Below, in pieces: positions 15,388 through 23,708 of a stretch of DNA of 64,000 bases; position 1 is the first letter of the stretch, and each line of letters begins with the position of its first letter. Source of the stretch: Pseudomonas sp. DTU12.3. Lineage in GTDB: Bacteria; Pseudomonadota; Gammaproteobacteria; Pseudomonadales; Pseudomonadaceae. The notes under the pieces were generated by a model, which worked only from the letters and a program-made list of their open reading frames with translations, searched no databases and was not told the origin of the DNA. The stretch covers positions 5,465,001 to 5,529,000 of the forward strand of contig NZ_CP027218.1 in assembly GCF_004124275.1 (NCBI RefSeq). The letters are read 5' to 3'. Position numbers and translations under genes: made by a program.

Positions 15388-16256
15388 TGGCCGCTCTTGG
15401 CCGGATAGAAACCGTCAGACAGGGTTTTCAGCGCTGTCGGCAGACGCGGACCGAGGCCACCGACCAGCAGCGTCGGGTCCAGCTCCAGCACGCGCCCGGT
15501 CTTGGCGGCGCGGCTTGAATTGAGAATCGGGTTTTCCTTGAACAGCGCAGCTTTCGCCGCCTCACCGGTCAACGCACGGTCAGCGAATACCAGCACCTCA
15601 GGATCGAGGCTGGCGAGGGACTCCACGGAAAACGGCTTATAGCCGGTATGGGTGGCAAGGTTGTGTCCGCCGGCCTGTTGCAGCAGCCAGTCGGCGGCGG
15701 TGTCCTTGCCCGCGATCAATGGCTTGCCACCGGCATGACCGAGCAACAGCAACACGCCCGGCGCTTTCTGTTTGACCTGAGCTTGCGCGACACGCGACTT
15801 CTGCGCATCGAGTTGCTGTTGATAACTTTGCAGCAGTTGCGCAGCCTGTGGCTCGGCGCCCAGCAATTGGCCCAGATGAGTGACATTCTTCTCCAGCGTC
15901 GGCAGATCCGGCTGGGCCGAGAACAACTCGACCTGAACCTTCGCCGCTTTTACCTGCGCAAGCACTGGAGGCGGACCCATTTCTTCGGTGCCGATCAGGA
16001 TGTCCGGGCGCAGACTGAGAATGCCCTCAGCGGAAAGGCTGCGCTGATAACCAATGCTCGGCAGTGCCTTCAATGACTGCGGATGCTGGCTGGTGGTATC
16101 GACGCCAACCAGTTTCGACTCGCCACCCAAGGCGCTGACCCACTCTGACAATGCGCCGCCGGCACTGACCCAGCGTTGCGGCAAATCAGCCGCTGCAGCC
16201 TGGTGGCTGAGCAAAAGTGCGACACACAGCACAGCAACGCGAGTACTCAGGCGCAT
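15384..16256 (-). CDS. phuT: Heme ABC transporter periplasmic substrate-binding protein
   Basis: The 290-residue periplasmic protein that delivers heme to PhuUV. A signal peptide (MRLSTRVAVLCVALLLS...AAAA) is followed by a class III binding-protein fold with RWVSAGGALSEWVSALGG at the start and the long connecting helix in the middle. I chose ATG 16256 because AAGGAAGC lies just upstream and the signal begins there; a longer frame to 16352 adds non-conserved sequence across the promoter. It is the first gene of phuTUVW and lies behind a probable Fur box. No phuS or outer-membrane receptor gene is adjacent. Confidence 0.9.
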   Translation of the reverse strand: MRLSTRVAVLCVALLLSHQAAAADLPQRWVSAGGALSEWVSALGGESKLVGVDTTSQHPQSLKALPSIGYQRSLSAEGILSLRPDILIGTEEMGPPPVLAQVKAAKVQVELFSAQPDLPTLEKNVTHLGQLLGAEPQAAQLLQSYQQQLDAQKSRVAQAQVKQKAPGVLLLLGHAGGKPLIAGKDTAADWLLQQAGGHNLATHTGYKPFSVESLASLDPEVLVFADRALTGEAAKAALFKENPILNSSRAAKTGRVLELDPTLLVGGLGPRLPTALKTLSDGFYPAKSGQ

Positions 16257-16352
16257 ACAAAGCTTCCTTGAACATGGTTTTTCCCGGGCATCGGGATGAC
16301 AGGCCAAGTATCCTCGACATCTGCCAGCCGCCCTGCGGACGAAGGCCGCCAT

Positions 16353-16380
16353 TTGATAATTGTTTGCATTTAAACGTCAA
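16353..16380 (-). promoter_or_regulatory. Probable Fur box and promoter of phuTUVW
   Basis: The minus strand shows TTGACG (16375-16380), then 16 bases, then TATCAA. An AATGCAAACAATTATC sequence resembling a Fur box (16355-16370) fills the spacer. Iron repression of heme uptake is well known; the site is a visual match only. It lies between divergent phuT and the Rieske gene. Confidence 0.6.
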
Positions 16381-16422
16381 GCTCGGACATATCCAGACAC
16401 GAGCCGACACTAGAGGATAGTC

Positions 16423-16740
16423 ATGAAGTTTCTCTGCGCAGGCACCGATCTGGCCGAAGCGAAAAGCCGTGGTTTCGAGATCGACGGCAACAAGCTGTTC
16501 GCCGTGCGCCGCAGCGGCCAGGCCTATGTCTACCTCAACCGCTGTCCACACCGTGGGGTGGGACTGGAATGGCACCCCGACCAGTTTCTCGACCCGAGCA
16601 ACAGCCTGATCCAGTGCGCCACCCACGGCGCACTGTTTCTCATCGAGGACGGCGAATGCGTTGCCGGACCTTGCGCCGGACAAGCCCTCACCGCTATCCC
16701 GTGCCGCGAAGACGCGCAAGGCCTGTGGATCAATGTTTAA
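16423..16740 (+). CDS. Rieske [2Fe-2S] protein
   Basis: A 105-residue soluble Rieske ferredoxin-like protein with both cluster-binding boxes, CPHRG (about residue 41) and CATHG (about 66), in a compact beta fold and no membrane anchor or signal. Such small proteins can pass electrons to oxygenases or act as subunits of reductases; no partner oxygenase is visible here. It is divergent from phuT across a probable Fur box and converges with sfsA, whose end it overlaps by four bases. Confidence 0.88.
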   Translation: MKFLCAGTDLAEAKSRGFEIDGNKLFAVRRSGQAYVYLNRCPHRGVGLEWHPDQFLDPSNSLIQCATHGALFLIEDGECVAGPCAGQALTAIPCREDAQGLWINV

Positions 16741-17450
16741 CCGTTGAGCACTACGTCGAGGCGCCGGTCGATGACCATCTCTTCATGGCTCAAGCGCACG
16801 CCGTACGCTAGCACCTCGACGCCACAAGCGACCGCCTCAAGCAGTGCCTCTGCGTAGGCCAAATCGATTTCCCTCGCAGGACGCACCGCTTCGATCCCGC
16901 TCAGATTGACGCAATACAACTGCACCGCGCGAATCCCGTCTCGCGCCAGATGCGCCAGCTCGCGCAAATGCTTGGCGCCGCGCTGGGTCACCGCATCGGG
17001 AAATGCCGCCACGGCCGTACCATCGAAGCCCAAGGTGACGCTTTTCACTTCGACATAAGCCGGGCCGCTCGGGTATTCGAGGCGGAAATCGATACGGCTT
17101 TTTTCCTGACCGTAAGCGACTTCACGCTTCAACGCGGTAAACCCGTTCAATTCGGTGATCACGCCAGCCTGCAAGGCCTCTTCGACCAAGCCGTTGGCGC
17201 GCCCGGTGTTCACACAAAACAGCCGCCCTTGCGGGGTTTCGCCGATTTCCCAAGTGCCGGGCAACTTGCGCTTGGGGTCATTGGAGCGACTGAACCAGAC
17301 CTGCCCGCCCTCGACCTGACAGTTGAGCATCGAGCCAGTGTTTGGGCAGTGAATGGTCAGCAACTCGCCGCTAACGGTTTCGATATCTGCGAGAAAACGC
17401 TTGTAACGACGAATCAGTCGCGCTTCTTCAAGAGAAGGATAAAAGCGCAT
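16737..17450 (-). CDS. sfsA: DNA/RNA nuclease SfsA
   Basis: SfsA family protein of 237 residues, the usual length. It was first named sugar fermentation stimulation protein and is now annotated as a nuclease with an OB-like N-terminal domain and a PD-(D/E)xK-like core. The core appears as RIDFRLEYPSGPAYVEVKSVTL, where the D, E and K are the expected active-site residues; HCPNTGSM near the N-terminus is a family signature. It starts on the base where the aminotransferase gene ends (17450), so the two are probably co-transcribed. Confidence 0.92.
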   Translation of the reverse strand: MRFYPSLEEARLIRRYKRFLADIETVSGELLTIHCPNTGSMLNCQVEGGQVWFSRSNDPKRKLPGTWEIGETPQGRLFCVNTGRANGLVEEALQAGVITELNGFTALKREVAYGQEKSRIDFRLEYPSGPAYVEVKSVTLGFDGTAVAAFPDAVTQRGAKHLRELAHLARDGIRAVQLYCVNLSGIEAVRPAREIDLAYAEALLEAVACGVEVLAYGVRLSHEEMVIDRRLDVVLNG

Positions 17451-18622
17451 CAGCCTTGCCAGCTCTTCAAGCCACGCGCGATGCGCTCCACCGCTTCCTG
17501 TAAGCGAGGGAGGTTTTGCGTGTAGGCAAACCGCACATGATGGCTGGCCTGATAGCGACCGAAGTCGAGTCCCGGGGTAAACGCGACATGCTCGGTTTCG
17601 AGGAAATGCCGGCAGAACGCGAAGGCATCGCCGCCGAACTGGCTGATATCGGCGTAAAGGTAAAAGGCGCCTTCAGGTTCAACGGCGATGTTGAAACCGA
17701 GCTCGCGCAATGCCGGCAGCAGGAAGTCGCGACGACGTCCGAACTCGGCGCGGCGCTCTTCCAGAATGGCGATGGTGTCTGCTTCGAAGCAGGCCAGTGC
17801 CGCGTATTGCGCCATGCTCGGGGCACTGATGTAGAGGTTTTGCGCGAGCTTTTCCAGCTCGCTGACCGCAGCATCAGGCGCTACCAGCCAACCAAGACGC
17901 CAGCCGGTCATGCCAAAGTATTTTGAGAAACTGTTCAACACAAAAGCGCTGTCATCGACTTCCAGCACGCTGGCGGCATCGGTACCGTAAGTCAGGCCGT
18001 GATAGATCTCGTCCACCACCAAATGCCCGTGTCTGGCCTTGATGGCTGAGGATAACCCGGCCAGCTCATCGCGGGTCAGGATCGTCCCGGTCGGATTGGC
18101 CGGCGATGCGACCAGTGCGCCGACGCTGTCGTGATCCCAATGCCGCGCAACCAGATCCGGGGTCAGTTGATAACGCACGTCCGGCCCTACAGGGACAAGC
18201 TGCGCCGCGCCTTCGACCAGCCGCAGGAAGTGCCGGTTGCACGGGTAACCCGGATCCGCCAGCAGCCAGTGTTTGCCGGGATCGACCAGCAAAGCGCTGG
18301 CCAGCAGCAGCGCGCCGGAGCCGCCCGGGGTGATCAGAATCCGCCGTGGATCGATGTTCAGGCCATATCGCGATTGATAAAACCCGGCAATGGCTTCGCG
18401 CAGCTCGGGAATCCCGCGCGCTGCGGTGTAACGGGTCTTGCCCGCCGTCAGCGCCGCCTGCCCTGCACGAATGATCGGCTCGGCCGTGGTGAAGTCCGGT
18501 TCGCCGATTTCCAGGTGGATCACATCGTGGCCTTCAGCCTGCAATTCATTGGCCCGCGCCAGCAGCGCCATCACATGGAACGGTTCGATCGCACGACTGC
18601 GCGCACTGTAGGGCTGAGCCAT
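17450..18622 (-). CDS. PLP-dependent class I/II aminotransferase
   Basis: A 390-residue fold-type I aminotransferase. The cofactor-binding lysine is K234 in SFSKYFGMTGWRLGW; SPANPTGT (173-180) and the aspartate in LVVDEIYHGL complete the PLP site, and RFAY near the end gives the substrate-binding arginine. The family transaminates amino acids with 2-oxoglutarate, but the substrate cannot be fixed from sequence. It precedes sfsA with a one-base overlap. The ATG at 18622 starts the usual MAQPYSARSRAIEPF N-terminus. Confidence 0.92.
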   Translation of the reverse strand: MAQPYSARSRAIEPFHVMALLARANELQAEGHDVIHLEIGEPDFTTAEPIIRAGQAALTAGKTRYTAARGIPELREAIAGFYQSRYGLNIDPRRILITPGGSGALLLASALLVDPGKHWLLADPGYPCNRHFLRLVEGAAQLVPVGPDVRYQLTPDLVARHWDHDSVGALVASPANPTGTILTRDELAGLSSAIKARHGHLVVDEIYHGLTYGTDAASVLEVDDSAFVLNSFSKYFGMTGWRLGWLVAPDAAVSELEKLAQNLYISAPSMAQYAALACFEADTIAILEERRAEFGRRRDFLLPALRELGFNIAVEPEGAFYLYADISQFGGDAFAFCRHFLETEHVAFTPGLDFGRYQASHHVRFAYTQNLPRLQEAVERIARGLKSWQG

Positions 18623-18956
18623 TGGCTTTCCTTCGACGGGAAAAAAGAGACGATTCTACCCATCTGCCGGAACGAGCGAGAACCCGCAGCGGTCACAGCC
18701 TCAAGAACGCTGGACTGTAACGATACGAGCGTACGCTCCAGGATTGACTAAAATCAGTGATTGAACAGGTCTTCAACACCACCAGACACGGCTTGCCAAA
18801 CATTTGCAAGCGCCACCCGCCGGGGCCTCGACATCCGGGAGTAGCGCAGGCCGAATTGATCTGGTAAGTTCGCCCGCTTGCAGCCGCAGGGCCGGCAGGT
18901 GTCGGTGATGGAGCAATCCTGCGCAATGGATTACAAGAGTAGAGGCGGTCCATTTC
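18623..18956. other. Intergenic region upstream of dksA
   Basis: This 334-base gap separates the divergent aminotransferase and dksA genes and must hold promoters for both. I see a GAGCGTACGCTC palindrome (about 18729-18740) and some GC-rich short repeats, but no convincing -35/-10 pair. GAGG about 11 bases before 18957 is the likely dksA ribosome site. I see no small gene here. Confidence 0.4.
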
Positions 18957-19400
18957 ATGCCCACCCAAGCAAAGCAACAGCAGAATCAGACGATCAGCGG
19001 TTTCGAACCTTATGTTCCGGCGAAAGGTGAAGAGTACATGGGCGCCCCGATGCGCGCGCACTTCACCAAGGTCCTGAACAAGTGGAAACAGGAGTTGATG
19101 CAGGAAGTCGACCGCACCGTTGACCACATGAAGGACGAAGCAGCCAATTTCCCTGACCCGGCCGACCGTGCCAGCCAGGAAGAAGAGTTCGCCCTTGAGC
19201 TGCGCGCCCGCGACCGCGAGCGCAAGCTGATCAAGAAAATCGACAAGACCCTGCAACTGATCGAAGACGAAGAGTACGGTTGGTGTGATTCGTGCGGCGT
19301 CGAGATCGGTGTAAAGCGCCTCGAAGCACGCCCTACGGCCGACATGTGTGTCGACTGCAAGACCCTGGCGGAAATCAAGGAAAAGCAGGTCGGCAAGTAA
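18957..19400 (+). CDS. dksA: RNA polymerase-binding transcription factor DksA
   Basis: DksA enters the RNA polymerase secondary channel and, with ppGpp, represses rRNA promoters and activates amino acid genes. The 147-residue protein has a long coiled-coil with the acidic tip DPADR (67-71) and the four-cysteine zinc finger C110, C113, C131, C134. All cysteines are present, so this is the zinc-binding form rather than the Cys-poor DksA2 paralogue of pseudomonads. A terminator follows 15 bases later. gluQRS lies downstream, an order conserved in gammaproteobacteria. Confidence 0.96.
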   Translation: MPTQAKQQQNQTISGFEPYVPAKGEEYMGAPMRAHFTKVLNKWKQELMQEVDRTVDHMKDEAANFPDPADRASQEEEFALELRARDRERKLIKKIDKTLQLIEDEEYGWCDSCGVEIGVKRLEARPTADMCVDCKTLAEIKEKQVGK

Positions 19401-19414
19401 TCTCGACCTGAACG

Positions 19415-19445
19415 AAAAACGGAGCGTGCGAACGCTCCGTTTTTG
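19415..19445 (+). terminator. Intrinsic terminator after dksA
   Basis: ACGGAGCGT and ACGCTCCGT pair around a four-base loop and are followed by a T-run, shortly after the dksA stop. Confidence 0.88.
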
Positions 19446-19469
19446 TTTCTGCCTTTTGCCATTGGCTCT

Positions 19470-19558
19470 TGTGGGAGCGAGCCTGCTCGCGAAAGCGCTG
19501 TGTCATTCAACATTTGATCGTCTGACACCACGCTTTCGCGAGCAGGCTCGCTCCCACA
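19470..19558. repeat. Paired REP element, type B
   Basis: Inverted type B REP copies (TGTGGGAGCGAGCCTGCTCGCG) with an inner stem AAAGCG / CGCTTT. It lies between the dksA terminator and gluQRS. Confidence 0.9.
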
Positions 19559-19597
19559 GGTTGACCTGCGTATAGCCTGAAAAGTAGCTTCGTTTCC

Positions 19598-20494
19598 ATG
19601 ACTGCCAAGACATCCCCCGCCTACATCGGCCGCTTCGCCCCAACCCCCAGTGGCCATCTGCACTTCGGTTCGCTGGTTGCCGCCCTCGCCTCCTACCTCG
19701 ATGCCCGTTCGGTCGGCGGTCGCTGGCTGGTGCGCATGGAAGATCTCGATCCGCCCCGTGAAGAACCCGGCGCGCAAGCCGCGATCCTCAAGGCGCTGGA
19801 GAGCTATGGCTTCGAATGGGATGGCGACATGGTGCGCCAGAGTGATCGGCACGACGCTTACGCCGATGTGCTCAATAGCCTGTTCAATCATGGCCTGGCC
19901 TACGCCTGCACCTGCTCGCGCAAACAACTCGAAGCGTACAACGGCATTTATCCTGGCCTTTGCCGCAATGCCGGCCACGAGCAGCAAGATGCAGCGGTCC
20001 GCCTGCGCGTGCCGGAACTGGAATACCACTTCATCGACCGTGTACAGGGCGAATACCGCCAACATCTGGGCCGCGACGTCGGCGATTTCGTCATCCGCCG
20101 GCGCGACGGCCTCTACGCCTATCAGTTGGCGGTGGTCCTCGACGATGCCTGGCAAGGCATCACCGACATCGTCCGTGGCGCCGACCTGCTCGACTCGACA
20201 CCGCGCCAGCTCTACCTGCAAGAACTGCTCGGCATGCGCCAGCCGCGCTACCTGCACTTGCCGCTGATTACCCAGCCGGACGGCAACAAACTCGGCAAGT
20301 CCTACCGTTCGCCGCCGCTTGAAGCGGATCAAGCCACGCCGTTGTTATTGCGCGCTTTGCGCGCTCTGGGGCAAAACCCTGGCAACGAACTGGCCCACGC
20401 CTCACCTCAAGAGTTGCTCAACTGGGGCAGCGCGCACTGGGATGCCAGCAAGATCCCGCGCACACTGATCCTGCCCGAGGCGCAACTGCTATGA
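19598..20494 (+). CDS. gluQ: Glutamyl-Q tRNA(Asp) synthetase
   Basis: GluQRS activates glutamate and attaches it to the queuosine of tRNA-Asp. The 298-residue protein has the catalytic half of a class I glutamyl-tRNA synthetase and lacks the anticodon-binding domain. The HIGH-type motif is HLHFGS (20-25), the KMSKS-type motif KLGKS at about 231, and a zinc site CTCSR...YPGLC lies at about 101-121. Its place directly after dksA is typical. The ATG at 19598 gives the expected N-terminus with IGRFAPTPSG. Confidence 0.95.
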   Translation: MTAKTSPAYIGRFAPTPSGHLHFGSLVAALASYLDARSVGGRWLVRMEDLDPPREEPGAQAAILKALESYGFEWDGDMVRQSDRHDAYADVLNSLFNHGLAYACTCSRKQLEAYNGIYPGLCRNAGHEQQDAAVRLRVPELEYHFIDRVQGEYRQHLGRDVGDFVIRRRDGLYAYQLAVVLDDAWQGITDIVRGADLLDSTPRQLYLQELLGMRQPRYLHLPLITQPDGNKLGKSYRSPPLEADQATPLLLRALRALGQNPGNELAHASPQELLNWGSAHWDASKIPRTLILPEAQLL

Positions 20495-20571
20495 CGACAC
20501 TTGCAGTCGCGCGCCCATCCGTTACCATCGCCGCACGTTTTCGGGCACGCGCATAAAAAAGAGAGGCCGGG

Positions 20572-20748
20572 ATGTACATCTATCGCTTGGTCCTGCTTTT
20601 AGTCGTGGGGATCTACCTGTTTTCCCCCGCCATCATGGATTGGTGGATCGACGCTACCGGCGCCTGGTATCGCCCCTATCTGCTTTGGCTGATCCTCATA
20701 GTCGTGACCTTCATCCTGCAGAGCCAAAAAGATGCCGATGAGCTTTAG
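20572..20748 (+). CDS. cbrX: Small membrane protein upstream of CbrA (CbrX-like)
   Basis: A 58-residue protein beginning MYIYRLVLLLVVGIYLFSP with two predicted membrane segments (about 5-20 and 37-53) and a polar end. GAGAGG lies before its ATG, and its 3' end overlaps the cbrA start by 17 bases, which suggests that translation of cbrA is coupled to it. A small gene named cbrX in this position has been described for P. putida; I use the name on the strength of position, overlap and size. Whether the peptide has a function besides coupling is unknown. Confidence 0.8.
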   Translation: MYIYRLVLLLVVGIYLFSPAIMDWWIDATGAWYRPYLLWLILIVVTFILQSQKDADEL

Positions 20749-23686
20749 CCTGACCCAGATGATCCTGATCAGCGCCGCGTACCTGGCGACGCTGTTCGGC
20801 GTTGCCTGGGTCAGCGAACGGGGCATGATCCCGCGCGCGATCATTCGCCACCCGCTGACCTACACCCTGTCGCTGGGGGTTTACGCCAGTGCGTGGGCGT
20901 TCTACGGCACGGTCGGCCTGGCGTATCAGTACGGCTACGGTTTTCTCTCCAGTTACCTCGGTGTGTCCGGCGCGTTTCTATTGGCGCCGGTGCTGCTCTA
21001 TCCAATTCTGAAGATAACCCGCACCTATCAACTGTCGTCGCTGGCGGATCTGTTTGCCTTTCGTTTCCGCAGTACCTGGGCCGGCGCACTGACCACGATT
21101 TTCATGCTGATTGGCGTGTTGCCGTTGCTGGCCCTGCAGATTCAGGCGGTGGCCGACTCCATCGGCATCCTCACCGGCGAACCGGTGCAGAGCCGCGTAG
21201 CGCTGGCGTTCTGTGCGCTGATCATCCTGTTCACGATTTTCTTTGGCTCCCGCCACATTGCCACCCGTGAAAAACACGAAGGGTTGGTGTTCGCGATTGC
21301 TTTTGAATCGGTCATCAAACTGATCGCCCTCGGCGGCGTCGGTTTGTACGCGTTGTACGGCGTATTCGATGGTCCACAACAACTTGAAGTGTGGCTGCTG
21401 CAAAACCAGACCGCCCTCGCCGCGCTGCACACGCCATTGCAGGAAGGCCCGTGGCGCACGCTGTTGCTTGTGTTCTTCGCTTCGGCGATCGTGATGCCGC
21501 ACATGTACCACATGACCTTTACCGAAAACCTCAACCCGCGCTCGCTGGTCAGCGCAAGTTGGGGTTTGCCGCTGTTCCTGCTGCTGATGAGCCTGGCAGT
21601 GCCACTGATTCTCTGGGCCGGCCTCAAGCTCGGCGCCACGACCAACCCGGAATATTTCACCCTTGGTATCGGTATTGCGGCCAATAGCAAACCGTTGGCC
21701 TTGCTCGCGTATGTCGGCGGTTTATCGGCGGCCAGCGGCTTGATTATCGTCACCACACTGGCGCTGTCGGGCATGGCGCTGAACCATCTGGTGCTGCCGC
21801 TTTATCAGCCGCCGGCCGAAGGCAACATCTACCGCTGGCTGAAGTGGACCCGCCGCGCGCTGATCGTCGCGATCATCATGGCCGGTTTCGGCTTCTACCT
21901 GATGCTCGGCGCCGAGCAGGATCTGGCCAACCTCGGCATCGTCGCATTTGTGGCGACCCTGCAATTCCTCCCTGGGGTATTGTCGGTGCTGTACTGGCCG
22001 ACCGCCAACCGTCGCGGCTTTATCGCCGGTCTGCTGGCGGGGATTCTGGTCTGGGTGGTGACCATGTTGTTGCCGCTGGTCGGCAATCTGCAGGGGTTCT
22101 ACATCCCGCTGCTGAACATGATTTACGTGCTCGACGACACCAGTTGGCACATGGCCGCGATCGCCTCGCTCGCCGCCAACGTGTTGATGTTCACGCTGAT
22201 CTCGCTGTTCACCAATGCCAGCCCGGAAGAGGCCAGTGCCGCCGAAGCCTGCGCGGTAGATAACGTCCGCCGCCCGCAACGTCGCGAACTGCACGCCGCC
22301 TCGCCGCAGGAATTCGCCACACAGTTGGCGAAACCGTTGGGCGCCAAGGCTGCGCAGAAAGAAGTCGAGCAAGCGCTGCGCGACCTCTATCTGCCCTTCG
22401 ACGAACGCCGCCCATATGCCCTGCGCCGTTTGCGCGACCGCATCGAAGCCAACCTCTCCGGCCTGATGGGCCCGAGCGTGGCGCAGGACATGGTCGAAAC
22501 CTTCCTGCCGTACAAGGCTGGCGGTGAAAACTATGTGACCGAAGACATCCACTTCATCGAAAGCCGCCTCGAGGATTACCACTCGCGCCTTACAGGTCTG
22601 GCTGCCGAACTCGATGCGCTGCGCCGTTACCACCGCCAGACCTTGCAGGAACTGCCGATGGGTGTCTGCTCGCTGGCCAAGGATCAAGAGATCCTGATGT
22701 GGAACAAAGCCATGGAAGAGCTCACCGGGATCGCCGCGCAACGCGTGGTCGGTTCGCGCCTGAGCACCATTGGCGAGCCGTGGAAAGAATTGCTGCAAGG
22801 CTTCATCAACCTGCCGGACGAGCATTTGCACAAACAGCACTTGGCCCTCGACGGCCAGACGCGCTGGCTGAACCTGCACAAAGCGGCGATCGATGAGCCG
22901 TTGGCGCCGGGTAACAGCGGTCTGGTGTTACTGGTCGAAGACTTGACCGAAACGCAGATGCTCGAAGACAAACTGGTGCACTCCGAGCGTCTGGCCAGCA
23001 TCGGTCGACTTGCGGCGGGTGTAGCTCATGAAATCGGCAACCCGGTCACCGGCATCGCCTGTCTGGCGCAAAACCTGCGCGAAGAGCGCGAAGAAGACGA
23101 CGAGCTGACGGAAATCAGCGGCCAGATTCTCGAACAGACCAAACGCATATCGCGCATCGTTCAGTCGCTGATGAGTTTTGCCCACGCAGGCAGCCATCAG
23201 CACAGTGACGAGCCCGTCTGTCTGGCCGAAGTGGCCCAGGATGCCATCGGGCTGCTGGCGCTGAACCGGCGCAATTTCGAAGTGCAGTTCTACAACCTCT
23301 GCGATCCCGATCACTGGGTCGAAGGCGATCCGCAGCGACTCGCCCAGGTCTTGATCAATCTGCTCTCCAACGCCCGCGACGCCTCGCCGCCGCACAGTGC
23401 GGTACGGGTCAAGAGCGAAGCCGGCGAACACACGGTCGATCTGATCGTCGAGGACGAAGGCAGCGGCATTCCGAAGAACATCATGGACAGATTGTTCGAA
23501 CCCTTCTTCACCACCAAGGATCCTGGCGAAGGCACCGGTCTGGGCCTTGCACTGGTCTATTCCATCGTTGAAGAGCATTATGGACAAATCACCATCGACA
23601 GCCCGGCTGATGTACAAAGCCAACGCGGCACCCGTATCCGGGTGACCTTACCGCGTCATGTCGAAGCGACGTCCGCTGTGAACTGA
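20732..23686 (+). CDS. cbrA: Sensor histidine kinase CbrA with solute-symporter domain
   Basis: CbrA senses carbon/nitrogen balance and phosphorylates CbrB. The 984-residue protein has an N-terminal sodium/solute symporter-like domain of about 13 membrane segments (1-500), a cytoplasmic linker, a PAS-like domain (about 635-740), the phosphoacceptor H766 in VAHEIGNPVTG, and a HATPase domain with GTGLGLAL at about 932. All kinase boxes are intact. It overlaps cbrX upstream and is followed 22 bases later by cbrB. The family is known to transport histidine in some species; transport here is inference. Confidence 0.95.
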   Translation: MPMSFSLTQMILISAAYLATLFGVAWVSERGMIPRAIIRHPLTYTLSLGVYASAWAFYGTVGLAYQYGYGFLSSYLGVSGAFLLAPVLLYPILKITRTYQLSSLADLFAFRFRSTWAGALTTIFMLIGVLPLLALQIQAVADSIGILTGEPVQSRVALAFCALIILFTIFFGSRHIATREKHEGLVFAIAFESVIKLIALGGVGLYALYGVFDGPQQLEVWLLQNQTALAALHTPLQEGPWRTLLLVFFASAIVMPHMYHMTFTENLNPRSLVSASWGLPLFLLLMSLAVPLILWAGLKLGATTNPEYFTLGIGIAANSKPLALLAYVGGLSAASGLIIVTTLALSGMALNHLVLPLYQPPAEGNIYRWLKWTRRALIVAIIMAGFGFYLMLGAEQDLANLGIVAFVATLQFLPGVLSVLYWPTANRRGFIAGLLAGILVWVVTMLLPLVGNLQGFYIPLLNMIYVLDDTSWHMAAIASLAANVLMFTLISLFTNASPEEASAAEACAVDNVRRPQRRELHAASPQEFATQLAKPLGAKAAQKEVEQALRDLYLPFDERRPYALRRLRDRIEANLSGLMGPSVAQDMVETFLPYKAGGENYVTEDIHFIESRLEDYHSRLTGLAAELDALRRYHRQTLQELPMGVCSLAKDQEILMWNKAMEELTGIAAQRVVGSRLSTIGEPWKELLQGFINLPDEHLHKQHLALDGQTRWLNLHKAAIDEPLAPGNSGLVLLVEDLTETQMLEDKLVHSERLASIGRLAAGVAHEIGNPVTGIACLAQNLREEREEDDELTEISGQILEQTKRISRIVQSLMSFAHAGSHQHSDEPVCLAEVAQDAIGLLALNRRNFEVQFYNLCDPDHWVEGDPQRLAQVLINLLSNARDASPPHSAVRVKSEAGEHTVDLIVEDEGSGIPKNIMDRLFEPFFTTKDPGEGTGLGLALVYSIVEEHYGQITIDSPADVQSQRGTRIRVTLPRHVEATSAVN

Positions 23687-23708
23687 GACCGTCGAGAGTA
23701 TCGAATCA

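Noticed and set aside
18693..20332. Long minus-strand frames over dksA and gluQRS
   Set aside because: They lie antisense to two clear genes and show no ribosome site or family features.
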